Shown here piece by piece: positions 50,413 through 60,633 of a stretch of 64,000 nucleotides of DNA. The stretch is from Bacillus canaveralius. GTDB taxonomy: Bacteria > Bacillota > Bacilli > Bacillales > Cytobacillaceae. The notes beneath the pieces are model-generated. The model had not been told where the DNA came from. It ran no database searches and was given only the letters and a program-made list of their open reading frames with translations. Position 1 is the stretch's first letter; each line of letters starts with the position of its first letter. Made by a program: the position numbers and the translations under genes. Location: assembly GCF_002860125.1 (NCBI RefSeq), contig NZ_PGVA01000008.1, positions 52,772-116,771 of the forward strand, written 5' to 3'.

Positions 50413-51561
50413 CTATTCGGGTTTATAATCAGCAGGCCGCTCTGTTGTTTGCTTAAAATAATAGCGGATCGCGTCACAGATTCGCGCTGAAGCATTTCCG
50501 TCACCATACGGGTTGATCGCTTTAGCCATTTTTTCATAGGCGGAAGGATCGGTTAACAGTTCAGTTGCCATCTGATAAATCGGTTCTTCTTCAATGCCGG
50601 CAAGTTTAAGCGTTCCAGCTTCGATTCCTTCCGGGCGCTCGGTTGTATCGCGCAATACGAGGACCGGGACTCCGAGCGAGGGAGCCTCCTCCTGCACTCC
50701 CCCTGAATCGGTCAAGATTAAGTGGGCTCTTGACGCGAAATTATGAAAATCGATGACGTCGAGAGGCTCGATTAAGTGGATGCGCGGATCATTGCCAAGA
50801 ATTTCAGCAGCAGTGTCGCGAACGGCAGGATTCAGATGGACCGGATAGACAACCTGAACGTCTGCCTGCTCCTCGACAAGCCGCTTAATCGCCCTGAACA
50901 TATTTCGCATTGGTTCGCCAAGGTTTTCGCGGCGATGGGCGGTCAAAAGGATTAACCGGTCTTTGCCAAGCTTGTCGAGAACCTCATGATGATATTCCTC
51001 TTTCACCGTTGTTTCCAAGGCATCGATCGCCGTATTTCCCGTCACAAAAATGTTCTGACCCGGCTTGTTTTCCTGGAGCAGGTTTTCGGCTGATTTGGCA
51101 GTAGGAGCAAAATGGAGATCGGCCATCACTCCTGTCAGCTGGCGGTTCATTTCTTCAGGAAAAGGCGAGTATTTATTCCAGGTTCTGAGGCCGGCTTCAA
51201 CATGTCCGACAACAATTTGATTATAGAACGCGGCAAGGCTGGCAACAAACGTCGTTGTTGTATCGCCGTGCACGAGGACAATGTCCGGCTTAACTTCCTT
51301 CATCACTTTATCAAGGCCTTCCAATCCTCTTGTTGTTACGTCAATAAGGGTTTGGCGGTCTTTCATAATATTCAGGTCATAGTCCGGTTTAATCGCGAAT
51401 ATATTTAGCACTTGATCAAGCATTTCGCGGTGCTGGGCTGTAACGGTCACAATCGATTCAAACTGCCCAGGCCGCTTTTTCAGTTCAAGAACAAGCGGCG
51501 CCATTTTGATTGCTTCGGGTCTTGTACCGAAAATCGTCATTACTTTTATGGGACGGTTCAT
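50413..51561 (-). CDS. mnaA: UDP-N-acetylglucosamine 2-epimerase
   Basis: 382 residues of the non-hydrolysing epimerase family. Conserved blocks are FGTRPEAIKMAPLV, VHGDTTTTFVASLAAFY, GHVEAGLRT, PEEMNRQLT, TAHRRENLG and LTDSGGVQEEAPSLGVPVLVLRDTTERPEG. It interconverts UDP-GlcNAc and UDP-ManNAc for teichoic acid linkage units. It lies 18 bases behind upp and may be cotranscribed. Confidence 0.94.
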   Translation of the reverse strand: MNRPIKVMTIFGTRPEAIKMAPLVLELKKRPGQFESIVTVTAQHREMLDQVLNIFAIKPDYDLNIMKDRQTLIDVTTRGLEGLDKVMKEVKPDIVLVHGDTTTTFVASLAAFYNQIVVGHVEAGLRTWNKYSPFPEEMNRQLTGVMADLHFAPTAKSAENLLQENKPGQNIFVTGNTAIDALETTVKEEYHHEVLDKLGKDRLILLTAHRRENLGEPMRNMFRAIKRLVEEQADVQVVYPVHLNPAVRDTAAEILGNDPRIHLIEPLDVIDFHNFASRAHLILTDSGGVQEEAPSLGVPVLVLRDTTERPEGIEAGTLKLAGIEEEPIYQMATELLTDPSAYEKMAKAINPYGDGNASARICDAIRYYFKQTTERPADYKPE

Positions 51562-51579
51562 TTTTTACACCTCTTTAGA

Positions 51580-52242
<663 letters not shown>

Positions 52243-52375
52243 TTATGTTTCACTGTATGTAAAAAGCCGTCTACACACTTCGTCTAATTTTACAGAAAAA
52301 ACGCCCGTTGAGCAACTCGGGCCGCAAACTGTAAAAGAAACGTCATAATTGGATTTATGACCGCCTGAAAAAAAT

Positions 52376-52412
52376 AGCCCGGCTCTGCTTTAAACGCAGA
52401 ACCGGGCTTTCT
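52376..52412 (-). terminator. Terminator of glyA
   Basis: Arms AGCCCGGCTCTGC and GCAGAACCGGGCT (52376-52408) form a 13-bp stem with one mismatch. The transcript then reads ATTTTTTTC. It lies just past the glyA stop, before upp. Confidence 0.82.
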
Positions 52413-52416
52413 TTTT

Positions 52417-53649
52417 TTAATATAGTTGAAATTTTCCTGTTAAATTAAGGACGCGTTGCTTTGCTTCCTCAAGCTTTTCAGCGTCTTCATGATTCTTTAG
52501 AGTGAATGCAATAAGCGAGCCTATTTCATCCATTTCAGCTGTGCCAAATCCTCGCGATGTAACCGCTGCTGTGCCGATCCGGATTCCGCTTGTAACAAAC
52601 GGGCTTTCCGGGTCAAACGGAATTGTATTTTTATTAACGGTAATTCCGACTTCGTCAAGAACTTTCTCAGCAACCTTCCCGGTTATCGCGAGTGAACGCA
52701 AATCCAAAAGCAGCAAATGATTATCGGTCCCGCCTGAGACGAGGTCGAGCCCTTCGCTTTGCAGTTTTTCCGCTAACCGCTTCGCGTTTTCAACAATATT
52801 TTTTGCGTACTCTTGGAAGCTGCCTTGTAGTGCTTCACCGAATGCGACTGCCTTTGCTGCAATAACATGCATAAGCGGCCCGCCTTGAATCCCCGGGAAA
52901 ATTGATTTGTCAATTTTCTTAGCGAACTCTTCCTTGCATAAAATCATGCCACCGCGCGGACCGCGCAGCGTCTTGTGTGTCGTAGTGGTCACGAAATCAG
53001 CGTACGGAACGGGATTTGAATGCAATCCAGTCGCAACGAGCCCGGCGATATGGGCCATATCTACCATCAGGTACGCACCGACTTCATCAGCAATCTCCCG
53101 GAATCGTTTAAAATCTATTTCACGGGGATAGGCGCTTGCACCGGCGACAATCAATTTTGGTTTATGTTCGCGAGCTTTAGCAAGCACATCATCATAATTA
53201 ATGCGTTGGTTTTTTTCATCAACACCGTATTCGACAAAGTTATATTGGACGCCACTGAAATTAACTGGACTTCCATGTGTTAAATGGCCTCCGTGGGACA
53301 GATTCATCCCCAATACCGTATCACCGTGTTCCAAAATCGTAAAATAAACGGCCATATTCGCTTGTGCGCCTGAGTGCGGCTGGACGTTTACATGTTCAGC
53401 ACCGAAAATTTGCTTTGCTCGGTCGCGGGCCAAATTTTCGACCACGTCTACATGCTCACAGCCGCCATAGTAACGGCGTCCAGGGTAACCCTCTGCGTAT
53501 TTGTTCGTCAACACAGATCCTTGTGCTTCCATTACTGCCTCACTGACGAAATTTTCTGATGCGATTAATTCAATCTTTGTCCGCTGCCGTCCCAGTTCGT
53601 CCTGTATTGCTTGAAAAACCTGCTCATCCTGTTGTGCCAAATGCTTCAT
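52417..53649 (-). CDS. glyA: Serine hydroxymethyltransferase
   Basis: 410 residues. The PLP lysine is K226 in [46 protein letters not shown] and [12 protein letters not shown] are conserved. It interconverts serine and glycine with tetrahydrofolate. ATG at 53649 has GGAGG seven bases upstream; the one at 53655 touches the ribosome site. No PurR box was recognised upstream. Confidence 0.97.
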   Translation of the reverse strand: MKHLAQQDEQVFQAIQDELGRQRTKIELIASENFVSEAVMEAQGSVLTNKYAEGYPGRRYYGGCEHVDVVENLARDRAKQIFGAEHVNVQPHSGAQANMAVYFTILEHGDTVLGMNLSHGGHLTHGSPVNFSGVQYNFVEYGVDEKNQRINYDDVLAKAREHKPKLIVAGASAYPREIDFKRFREIADEVGAYLMVDMAHIAGLVATGLHSNPVPYADFVTTTTHKTLRGPRGGMILCKEEFAKKIDKSIFPGIQGGPLMHVIAAKAVAFGEALQGSFQEYAKNIVENAKRLAEKLQSEGLDLVSGGTDNHLLLLDLRSLAITGKVAEKVLDEVGITVNKNTIPFDPESPFVTSGIRIGTAAVTSRGFGTAEMDEIGSLIAFTLKNHEDAEKLEEAKQRVLNLTGKFQLY

Positions 53650-53859
53650 CTTCATCCTCCTTTGATCAACCGCACTGTTAAATAATAATATGTACTGAAA
53701 ACATGACTTGTTTGAAAATTCTTTTATATTTTAACATGCTTTCTGCTTGAAAAGATAGATAAGGTGTAAGGAAATCAGCCAATTTTCGATTATTTACCGG
53801 GAAATTTTTAACGTAACCGTTTCCAATGTCCTTAAGCATTTGAAAAAACAAACCTATCG

Positions 53860-53887
53860 AAAAAAGCCTTTGCAGGCGGCAAAGGCT
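53860..53887 (-). terminator. Terminator behind ywlG
   Basis: AGCCTTTGC (53865-53873) pairs with GCAAAGGCT (53879-53887). The transcript continues TTTTTCG. It directly follows the ywlG stop at 53894. Confidence 0.88.
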
Positions 53888-53893
53888 TTACGC

Positions 53894-54463
53894 TTAACGG
53901 CAGGATTGTGTATCCCGATTTGTTTCATATACGGCCCGCGATCCACCGATTAACTTAGGACGGGTTTTCGCAAGGGTGACATGGGCGCCGCCCACCTGTT
54001 TTAAAGAAACCCGGACAGGCACAGCAACCGGCTTTAAATGCATGCCGATGAAAGTATCGCCAATATCAATTCCCGCGTCGGATTTAATGTGTTCGACAAT
54101 GACAGGATCAGTAAAGTGGCTAAAAGCATAAGTTGCCATTGCCCCGCCTGCGGAACGGACGGGAATAACCGCTACTTCTTCCAGACCTTTTTGTTCTGCG
54201 GTGGATCGCTCGACAACAAGCGCCCTGTTTAAATGTTCACAGCATTGAAAAGCAAGCTGGACACCGGTTTGTTCCTGAAACAGCTTTATCTGGCGGAAGA
54301 TCATCGCAGCTGTTTCTTCTGTTCCAGCTGTTCCGATCCGGCTGCCCGCCACTTCGCTCGTGCTGCAGCCGACAACAAGCAGATTCTTTTCCGAAAGCGA
54401 TGCCTGCTCTTTAAACTCTGACAGGATTTGATTTAAGTCTTTTTCCCATTTCTCTATCGCCAT
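53894..54463 (-). CDS. ywlG: YwlG-family protein (TIGR01440 type)
   Basis: 189 residues, cytoplasmic. The conserved opening [21 protein letters not shown] and [14 protein letters not shown], then [19 protein letters not shown], mark the YwlG family. Function is unknown. It is placed between rpiB and glyA as in B. subtilis. The final tail ([10 protein letters not shown]) is slightly longer than expected. Confidence 0.88.
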   Translation of the reverse strand: MAIEKWEKDLNQILSEFKEQASLSEKNLLVVGCSTSEVAGSRIGTAGTEETAAMIFRQIKLFQEQTGVQLAFQCCEHLNRALVVERSTAEQKGLEEVAVIPVRSAGGAMATYAFSHFTDPVIVEHIKSDAGIDIGDTFIGMHLKPVAVPVRVSLKQVGGAHVTLAKTRPKLIGGSRAVYETNRDTQSCR

Positions 54464-54526
54464 AAAAGCCCACCCTTTTTAAGCTTTTATTATATTAGAA
54501 CCCAGCTAAGATCCACAAAGTACCGG

Positions 54527-54967
54527 CTATTTGCTTTCATATTCGTTAATTTTTCCGATCCGGTTTGCATGGCGGCCTCCCGCAAATTCTGCCGTCAGCC
54601 ATGTCTTAGCAATTTCACGAGCCAGACCAGGTCCAATTACCCGTTCGCCCATCGCAAGAATGTTGCTGTCATTATGTTCCCTGGTCATCTTTGCACTGAA
54701 AACATCGTGCACAAGGGCACAGCGTATGCCTTTCACTTTGTTGGCAGCGATGCTCATGCCAATGCCGGTTCCGCAAATTAAAATGCCCCTGTCAAATTGT
54801 CCGTTGGCTACTTTTTCAGCGACAGGGAGTGCGTAATCGGGATAATCAACAGATGTGCTGCACTCGCACCCAAAGTCTTCGTATTCAATTCCGAGTTCAT
54901 CCATTAAGCTCTTTATTTCTTCACGAATATTTATTCCGCCATGATCTGATGCAATCGCAACCTTCAT
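54527..54967 (-). CDS. rpiB: Ribose-5-phosphate isomerase B
   Basis: 146 residues. Catalytic C65 lies in GILICGTGIGMSIAANKVKGIRCALVHD, with the phosphate-binding ASDHGG near the start and REHNDSNILAMGERVIG. It interconverts ribose 5-phosphate and ribulose 5-phosphate. In the place of B. subtilis ywlF. Confidence 0.95.
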   Translation of the reverse strand: MKVAIASDHGGINIREEIKSLMDELGIEYEDFGCECSTSVDYPDYALPVAEKVANGQFDRGILICGTGIGMSIAANKVKGIRCALVHDVFSAKMTREHNDSNILAMGERVIGPGLAREIAKTWLTAEFAGGRHANRIGKINEYESK

Positions 54968-55077
54968 TTAAATCCCCCATATAAAAGCTGTCGTTTCCTT
55001 TATTTTGACATAACGATGAAAATTAATAAAGAAAACCCTCTCTGGTTTAAACAATTTGCCCGGTGTAGTGAAATTAA

Positions 55078-55108
55078 GGCCCCCGACTATAAGTCGAAGG
55101 GAGCCTTT
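55078..55108 (-). terminator. Weak terminator-like hairpin behind the chemotaxis receptor gene
   Basis: AAGGCCCCCGACT and AGTCGAAGGGAGCCTT can pair with a few mismatches around a three-base loop. The transcript tail TTAATTTC is poor in T, so efficiency is doubtful. Confidence 0.45.
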
Positions 55109-55117
55109 CTCGCAAAA

Positions 55118-56413
55118 TTATAATTTAAAACGGGTGATTGTGCTTTTCAGTTGTTCTGCTTGGGCTTTAAGCTGAGCCGCGCTGCTTTCTACGTTGGCAA
55201 TAACCATTGCCTGCTGCTGGGTAGATGTGGCTACTTCCTGGGCAGCCGCGGAAGTTTCCTCGGCAATTGCTGCCACCTCCTGAGACTGGGTGGAAGTATG
55301 CTGAATACCTTCCATTTGCCTGTCGACAAGAGTGGTAATCGCCGCAACCGCTTCCGCCATTTCATTGACGGTTCCGGCCATTTCTTCGATGACCTCTTTC
55401 GTTTTTGTTCCTTTTTTCGCTTCTTCATTGGCCGTTTTGACCTGGCCGGAAATTTGTTCGACGACATTTTGAACTTCTTTTTGAATATCTTTAATCAATT
55501 CAGAAATCCCTTGAACTGCCTTCCCACTTTCATCTGCGAGCTTCCTGACTTCTTCGGCAACGACAGCAAAGCCTTTGCCGTGCTCACCTGCACGAGCTGC
55601 TTCAATAGACGCATTCAAGGCAAGTAAATTGGTCTGTGCGGCAATATCGCCGACAAGCTGGATGATCTGTTCGACCTTTGCTGCATTTTCCTCAAGGCGT
55701 TTAACAGTATGTAAGGAATGCTGGTTTTCTTTAGAAAGCTTTTCAATTCCTGCTATTAAGGAATGAATGACTTCTTTCGATTCGCGTAAATCGTTGACCA
55801 TTTCCTGCGAAACCATTCCAGATACTTTGGCCTTTTCCTGCACCTCTTCCGCAATTTTGATCACATCTTCTACAGACTCAGCTGTGGACTGAATCGAAAC
55901 GGCTGAGTTATCAGCACCCGCCGAGATCTCGCGGATTGTCCGGGAAATCGCTTCGGCTTGTAATGACGCTGCTGATGACTCCTTTGAAATAGCAAGGACC
56001 TTTGCATTCGTGTCCTGGAAATTTCCATCGATGTTCTGCACCATATCTCTTAAGCTGAACAGCATGTGGTTAAAAGCAATTCCAAGTGAGCGGATTTCAT
56101 CATCGGAATTGGAGACTTCAGCGTCTTCCTTTATATCACCATGGGCCGCTTTAATCGCGATTTTTTCTAGCCTTTGCAACGGTTTAATGATAAAGCCTGC
56201 CGCGATAAATGCAAGGATTCCTGACCAAATAATTCCTAAGGACAAGGTGATAGCACTAAAGCTCATCTCGCCGATTGCGATCATCTCGTTAATATAAGGG
56301 TACAAAAAGTAAATAAATACTGCACTGGTCGTATATGTTATAAACGCCAGAGCTGTCGTAAACAGGACAAGCTTCTTCCTTAATCCAAATTTGTAGCGCT
56401 TTTTCTCCTCCAT
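55118..56413 (-). CDS. Methyl-accepting chemotaxis protein
   Basis: 431 residues. Two membrane helices (about 14-34 and 47-72) enclose only about a dozen outside residues, so there is no real ligand-binding domain. A HAMP linker follows ([21 protein letters not shown]), then the cytoplasmic signalling hairpin with the tip [41 protein letters not shown]. No C-terminal receptor-methylation pentapeptide. It signals to CheA/CheW; it may sense membrane or redox state. It lies between rpiB and ywlE, an insertion relative to B. subtilis. Confidence 0.92.
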   Translation of the reverse strand: MEEKKRYKFGLRKKLVLFTTALAFITYTTSAVFIYFLYPYINEMIAIGEMSFSAITLSLGIIWSGILAFIAAGFIIKPLQRLEKIAIKAAHGDIKEDAEVSNSDDEIRSLGIAFNHMLFSLRDMVQNIDGNFQDTNAKVLAISKESSAASLQAEAISRTIREISAGADNSAVSIQSTAESVEDVIKIAEEVQEKAKVSGMVSQEMVNDLRESKEVIHSLIAGIEKLSKENQHSLHTVKRLEENAAKVEQIIQLVGDIAAQTNLLALNASIEAARAGEHGKGFAVVAEEVRKLADESGKAVQGISELIKDIQKEVQNVVEQISGQVKTANEEAKKGTKTKEVIEEMAGTVNEMAEAVAAITTLVDRQMEGIQHTSTQSQEVAAIAEETSAAAQEVATSTQQQAMVIANVESSAAQLKAQAEQLKSTITRFKL

Positions 56414-56434
56414 CAGTTTCTCCTCCGAACATTG

Positions 56435-56878
56435 TTAAATGTTTTTTAAACGTGTCATGATTTTGTCGATTACTTCGTGAATTTCTTGATAGGTTTGCCG
56501 GTAAAGGTGAACCGGTCCGCCATAAGGATCAGCAATATCTCGACCTGCATCATTTCCTGCAAACTCATATAATGTAAACGTTTTATCTGCCGCGTATGGA
56601 AACTGGCTGATAACAGACGCTTTGTGCGCAGCGGTCATCGTTAAAATATATGTAGCCCAATCGATTTCTGCTTTTGTTAAAAGCGTAGAGCGATGCTCAT
56701 GGAAAATATTATTTTCTTCGAGAACCTTGTTCGCATTGGGTGATGCCGCACTGCCCACACCCGCAAACACACCCGCGGATCGTACCTCAATTCCGGGAAT
56801 GGATTTGCTTTTTAAGATTGCTTCAGCCATTGGGCTCCGGCACGTATTCCCCGTACAAACAAATAAAATGCGTGTCAT
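56435..56878 (-). CDS. ywlE: Protein-arginine phosphatase YwlE
   Basis: 147 residues, low-molecular-weight phosphatase fold. The P-loop CTGNTCRSP has nucleophile C8 and R14; the acid D117 lies in ADPYGG. The Thr at position 12 equals the residue (T11 in B. subtilis) that selects phosphoarginine over phosphotyrosine. It should reverse McsB arginine phosphorylation. Between mntP and the chemotaxis receptor. Confidence 0.92.
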   Translation of the reverse strand: MTRILFVCTGNTCRSPMAEAILKSKSIPGIEVRSAGVFAGVGSAASPNANKVLEENNIFHEHRSTLLTKAEIDWATYILTMTAAHKASVISQFPYAADKTFTLYEFAGNDAGRDIADPYGGPVHLYRQTYQEIHEVIDKIMTRLKNI

Positions 56879-56940
56879 CGATGATTGCCTCCTTTATTTA
56901 CATTATAAGCCATTATTACCTATTACAATAGACTTGCTTT

Positions 56941-56977
56941 AAAAAAAGAGAACAGACACCTTTAAAGGTGCCCGTTC
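56941..56977 (-). terminator. Terminator behind mntP
   Basis: GAACAGACACCTTT and AAAGGTGCCCGTTC (56950-56977) pair with two mismatches. The transcript continues TCTTTTTTT. It is 16 bases past the mntP stop. Confidence 0.8.
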
Positions 56978-56992
56978 GACGATTATGTATCC

Positions 56993-57544
56993 TTAAAATG
57001 AGAAGAGAAGCTTGATGCCAAATGCGAGAAGTATGCTCCCACCAAGTGCTTCGCTGTATGCCCCCAGCAAACCCCGGACTTTCCTGCCGAGATATAGGCC
57101 GAGCCACGCCAGCACGGTGGCAGCTGCACCAAAACAGATTAACACTAATGCTGTTTTCGCTCCGTAAATGCCAAGCGTTAACCCGACTGAAAAGCTATCA
57201 AGGCTGACGCTTAATGCAAAAATGAGCATTCCGAGGCCTACGGGGGTGATCATGCTGCTTTCTTCGTCCTTAAAAACAGCCAGAATCATTTGCACGCCAA
57301 GAATAACAAGAAGCATTCCACCAATATAGCCGGCGATTGCACCAAATTTTTCTGATAAAAATCTGCCTGCAATCATTCCGAGCATAGGCATCCACAAATG
57401 GAATATACCGATTGTGAATCCTATTTTAAAGATCTGCCTGAGACGAAGCTTGTACATTCCCATTCCAAGGCCGACCGAAAAAGCGTCCATTCCTAGTGCA
57501 AATGCCACGACGATTAGTGTAAAAACTTCTCCAGTTACCACCAT
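56993..57544 (-). CDS. mntP: Manganese efflux pump MntP
   Basis: 183 residues, six membrane helices as two repeats. The Asp-bearing repeats are [12 protein letters not shown] and [12 protein letters not shown]. It exports Mn2+. In the place of B. subtilis ywlD. No yybP-ykoY-type manganese riboswitch is seen: only about 130 bases lie between it and ywlC, half of them that gene's terminator. Confidence 0.92.
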   Translation of the reverse strand: MVVTGEVFTLIVVAFALGMDAFSVGLGMGMYKLRLRQIFKIGFTIGIFHLWMPMLGMIAGRFLSEKFGAIAGYIGGMLLVILGVQMILAVFKDEESSMITPVGLGMLIFALSVSLDSFSVGLTLGIYGAKTALVLICFGAAATVLAWLGLYLGRKVRGLLGAYSEALGGSILLAFGIKLLFSF

Positions 57545-57630
57545 TTTTGTTCACCCCTTGGACTTGCTATTTCATCATATGCACGTCCAAAGGGATTTAG
57601 AAGCTGGTTATTAAACCGCTCATTCAATAG

Positions 57631-57658
57631 AAAAAAGCGCACTCTTCCCAGAATGCGT
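57631..57658 (-). terminator. Terminator behind ywlC
   Basis: GCGCACTC (57637-57644) pairs with GAATGCGT (57651-57658) with one wobble and a weak outer pair. Six Ts follow on the transcript strand. It lies 15 bases past the ywlC stop. Confidence 0.75.
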
Positions 57659-57672
57659 CCCTGTCTGCCAGA

Positions 57673-58719
57673 CTATTCTTCCTTGATCAACCGCTGGCCT
57701 GCCGCTTTCATCAGGCGGTTCATGACAGCCTCACCAACGCCAATCCGCGGGAAAACTTCTGAAAAAATGACATCAAGATCCTTGGCGTTAAACTCCCTTA
57801 ACGTATCATACAAAGAGCTGGCAACCGTTTCCGGCTTGTCCCGGCTCCCGCAGCCAAGCACGGCATCGGCTTGAAAAAAAGCGACGTTTTCTTCAGTGGT
57901 TAACACGCCTGCCTTCAATCCCAGTTTCCTTTTCTCATTAATGAGCTCTTGCAAAAAGTCACGGCTTCCTTCTACTAAATAGAGAGGAGCATTTGGTGCA
58001 TAATGCTGATACTTCATGCCTGGTGATTTTGGTGCTATTTCTTGATCTGCCAGAGCCGGATCCAATTGGACTTTACCAACAACCGCCTCAATCTGCTCAA
58101 CCGTAGCTCCGCCCGGCCTTAAAATAACCGGGACCGGCCCGGTGCAATCAATAACAGTCGATTCAACACCGACCCCTGTTGCTCCGCCGTCAATAATGCC
58201 GCTTATTCTCCCGTACAAATCATCATGGACGTGCTGCGCCGAAGTCGGGCTTGGTTTGCCGGACTGGTTTGCGCTCGGTGCTGCAATCGGCAACCCTGTT
58301 TTTTTAATTAAGGCAAGAGCTACCGGGTGATCCGGCATTCTGACCGCAACTGTTGACAGGCCGGCTGTTGCTTTAGCGGATAACTGTCCCGCTTTTTTAT
58401 TGAAGACAATGGTCAATGGTCCCGGCCAGAAATGATCCATTAACATCCCGGCTTTTTCAGGAACTCCATCCACAAAACTGTCGAGTTGCTCTTTTTTTGC
58501 AATGTGGATAATTAACGGATTATCCGCCGGCCTGCCTTTCGCTTCGAAAATCTTTGCCACAGCAGTGTCACTATCGGCATTTCCGCCCAACCCATATACT
58601 GTTTCAGTAGGAAAAGCGACTACTTCATTTTCTTTTAACAAAGCGGCGGCTTCAGAAATCTGTGGATAATCTTCTAAGTTAGTCACAAACTTATCCACTG
58701 ACCAAAATTTTGTATCCAT
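57673..58719 (-). CDS. ywlC: Threonylcarbamoyl-AMP synthase (Sua5/YwlC)
   Basis: 348 residues: an N-terminal YrdC/Sua5 domain (FPTETVYGLGGNADSDTAVAKIFEAKGRPADNPLIIHI, PSANQSGKPSPTSAQHV, ILRPGGAT) and a C-terminal Sua5 domain after the PKSPGMKYQHYAP linker. It makes threonylcarbamoyl-AMP for t6A37 of tRNA. ATG at 58719 is chosen (ribosome site six bases before); 58725 touches the site. Its 5' part contains two or more DnaA-box matches (see cluster). Confidence 0.94.
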   Translation of the reverse strand: MDTKFWSVDKFVTNLEDYPQISEAAALLKENEVVAFPTETVYGLGGNADSDTAVAKIFEAKGRPADNPLIIHIAKKEQLDSFVDGVPEKAGMLMDHFWPGPLTIVFNKKAGQLSAKATAGLSTVAVRMPDHPVALALIKKTGLPIAAPSANQSGKPSPTSAQHVHDDLYGRISGIIDGGATGVGVESTVIDCTGPVPVILRPGGATVEQIEAVVGKVQLDPALADQEIAPKSPGMKYQHYAPNAPLYLVEGSRDFLQELINEKRKLGLKAGVLTTEENVAFFQADAVLGCGSRDKPETVASSLYDTLREFNAKDLDVIFSEVFPRIGVGEAVMNRLMKAAGQRLIKEE

Positions 58720-58937
58720 GTTCATCCACCTTTTATGTCAACTCAAAATACTCTCTATTTACCGGTGTTTTTACTTCAGAATCTAGTAATTGCTACCTTT
58801 GAAAGTATAAAAGAAGATGGAGGGGAACACAAGTTTTATCCACAAAATGTGTATAAACATTGTGATTTTGTGGATAAAACTGTGGATATATCCACATTAC
58901 TTACATGGATAACGTTAAAAATCGGGAATTATCCACA
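58503..58937. promoter_or_regulatory. DnaA-box cluster at the ywlC-ywlB junction
   Basis: Perfect TTATCCACA boxes (either strand): 58503-58511, 58661-58669, 58836-58844, 58869-58877 and 58929-58937. One-mismatch boxes: 58691-58699, 58848-58856, 58881-58889 and 58888-58896, the last two overlapping as a palindrome. The densest part, 58836-58937, holds three perfect and three near boxes in about 100 bp, mostly between the genes. As recalled, B. subtilis has a DnaA-bound region between ywlC and ywlB, so this would be conserved. Confidence 0.85.
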
Positions 58938-59344
58938 TCCAGAATGAATTTCACGTGTTTGAGCTGACGGATAGACATCGGCAAGTCCTCACTCTCAATT
59001 GCGGTAAAACCAAGCATATTAAAAAAAAGCAAACTGCCCTGTTTATTTGTTGCCAAGTATAACTCTTTCAACTGCTTATCCCGCGCTAAGATGAGCATTT
59101 GTTCAAACAACATCAAAATTATCTTTTCTGCCATTCCTTCGCTGATCACAAGGGAACGCAGCAGTCCCGCTTCACCTGCAGGCTCAATACCGACCGTCGC
59201 TTTTAAGTTACCGTGCACGTCTTCAACCAGCAAAAAATAATCAATTGCAGCCGCCACTCCCTCCGTGCCAAGTTTAGCATCTTCGAGAAATGTTAATAAC
59301 CTTGCCAAATCCTGTTCATTTGCACAACGTACGATTGTGTCCAT
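58901..59344 (-). CDS. ywlB: GNAT-family N-acetyltransferase YwlB
   Basis: 147 residues, GNAT-like: IVRCANEQDLARLL at the start, AGEAGLLRSLVISEGMAEKIILMLFEQMLILARDKQLKELYL with a degenerate acetyl-CoA loop, and SLLFFNMLGF. The classical R/Q-x-x-G-x-G/A is not seen, so activity is uncertain. ATG at 59344 follows GAGGTGG. It sits between spoIIR and ywlC as in B. subtilis. DnaA boxes run into its last codons. Confidence 0.8.
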   Translation of the reverse strand: MDTIVRCANEQDLARLLTFLEDAKLGTEGVAAAIDYFLLVEDVHGNLKATVGIEPAGEAGLLRSLVISEGMAEKIILMLFEQMLILARDKQLKELYLATNKQGSLLFFNMLGFTAIESEDLPMSIRQLKHVKFILDVDNSRFLTLSM

Positions 59345-59570
59345 CAATCCACCTCATTTTTCCTATTCTATTACTATGAATATGAAAGAATATAAAAAAG
59401 TAGACCCGGTGAACAGAAAGTCTATTTTTTTGAAATAAAGTTTATTATATACACTAGGTAATCTCCCTTACGAGCCCTATCTTTCGTTGCTTTTCCGTGT
59501 TCCCGGCCCTGCTGATAAAATGCCTTTTGATGATTTGCAGTTATATTTGCGCCGCACATTTTACAAAATT

Positions 59571-60248
59571 TCATTCAAAAAGCTTCGCCCAAAGCTCCTT
59601 TACAAAGAACTTAACCTCAACTGGCTCTTCATCTTTTGCCGTATATACGGGCGCTTTTTGACCATCGTTCACGACCTCGACTGCTTCCTTAACCGGTTGC
59701 AGTGTTTCTTCACTGTCCTTTACCGTCTGCTCTTCTTCACTTACGGCAACACCGTTTGAAAAGTCAAGAAAACATAGGGGCGGAAATAATACGCACCACC
59801 AGTTCGCCCCTTTTCCTTCGCCCAGTGAAATGAGGATCGCTTCATACTCTCCAGCCGGGTAAAGAAATTGTCCGTACAGTTTAGTCGGAAATTGGACTCG
59901 GCCAAATTCAGCTTTTACCGTTTGCGACGATTGTTCCCGCGCGACAACTTCTTCGGCGATTTTTTGAATCTCCGGAAGCCTGGATTGAATTAAGCTTCTT
60001 GCCTCTTCAATTGACGTAAGGTCCGCAACCCATTCAGAAATCTCTGCATTTACCGCATCGCGGACAAGCCTTTTTAATGCTTGGTCCTGCTCTGTATCAC
60101 TGTTTGCAAGAATTCGCAGCCGGATCGCTTCATTTGGAATCACGACTGCGTCGCTCGCGGCCGCTTCATTTTTCGGTATATATAAGTTCAAGAGCGTGCC
60201 TATTGATAGAATCACAATATAAGCCCACGCCAATGTTTTCGTTCTCAT
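59571..60248 (-). CDS. spoIIR: Stage II sporulation protein R
   Basis: 225 residues. A signal-anchor (about 8-24) is followed by IRLRILANSDTEQDQALKRLVRDAVNAEISEWVADLTSIEEARSLIQSRLPEIQ and the NFGxxxFPTKLYGxxxYPAGEYEAxxISLGEGKGxNWWCVLFPPLCFLD-type block, both diagnostic. It is the forespore signal that triggers SpoIIGA to process pro-sigma-E. The ATG at 60248 is chosen; a GTG at 60257 nearer to AAGGGA is possible. The C-terminal ~55 residues are acidic and variable. A sigma-F promoter was not firmly found. Confidence 0.92.
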   Translation of the reverse strand: MRTKTLAWAYIVILSIGTLLNLYIPKNEAAASDAVVIPNEAIRLRILANSDTEQDQALKRLVRDAVNAEISEWVADLTSIEEARSLIQSRLPEIQKIAEEVVAREQSSQTVKAEFGRVQFPTKLYGQFLYPAGEYEAILISLGEGKGANWWCVLFPPLCFLDFSNGVAVSEEEQTVKDSEETLQPVKEAVEVVNDGQKAPVYTAKDEEPVEVKFFVKELWAKLFE

Positions 60249-60409
60249 CGCCAACACCGTCCCTTCACTACCCCCATTGTGGACAAAATGTTAGAATCTT
60301 AAACTAGTAATTGCAGAAATCGTGGTAGCTTTTATTCGTCATCATTCAGCGAGCACGATAATCGTGGATTTTGATTAAAAACAGTGCGATTGTTGCACCC
60401 GGGGAGGTG

Positions 60410-60610
60410 TTTATCTGCGAAAAGGAGCTGTTTACCCGCGACTGGCTGGGTTCCATCTATGAGCGGTTCTTGGTTTATCCGCGGAAAAGTACTGTTTATC
60501 CGCGAAAAAGTACCGTTTATCCGCGAAAAAGTATGGTTTATCCGCGGAAACGTATGGTTATCCGCGAAAAGTCCCGTTTATCCGCGAAAAGTCCCGTTTA
60601 TCCGCGAAGT
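60410..60610 (+). repeat. Intergenic array of ~9 units of about 21 bp, word TTTATCCGCGAAAA
   Basis: Seven good copies begin at 60474, 60495, 60516, 60537, 60557, 60577 and 60597 (steps of 21, 21, 21, 20, 20, 20). Two weaker copies begin at 60410 and 60431, and a degenerate one fits between them and the main block, keeping the phase. It lies in the gap between spoIIR and prmC. It shares ATCCGCGAAA with the reverse strand of the array at 10266. Confidence 0.92.
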
Positions 60611-60633
60611 GACCCTACTGTCTAAAACATTGT

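Noticed and set aside
53650..53893. PurR box or riboswitch upstream of glyA
   Set aside because: No PurBox pair and no structured leader could be recognised; the region is AT-rich and featureless by eye.
57545..57672. Manganese riboswitch upstream of mntP
   Set aside because: The gap is too short and is largely taken by the ywlC terminator; no yybP-ykoY-like conserved loops were seen.
60258..60400. Sigma-F promoter for spoIIR
   Set aside because: No pair of hexamers with acceptable match and 15-bp spacing was found, though such control is expected from B. subtilis.
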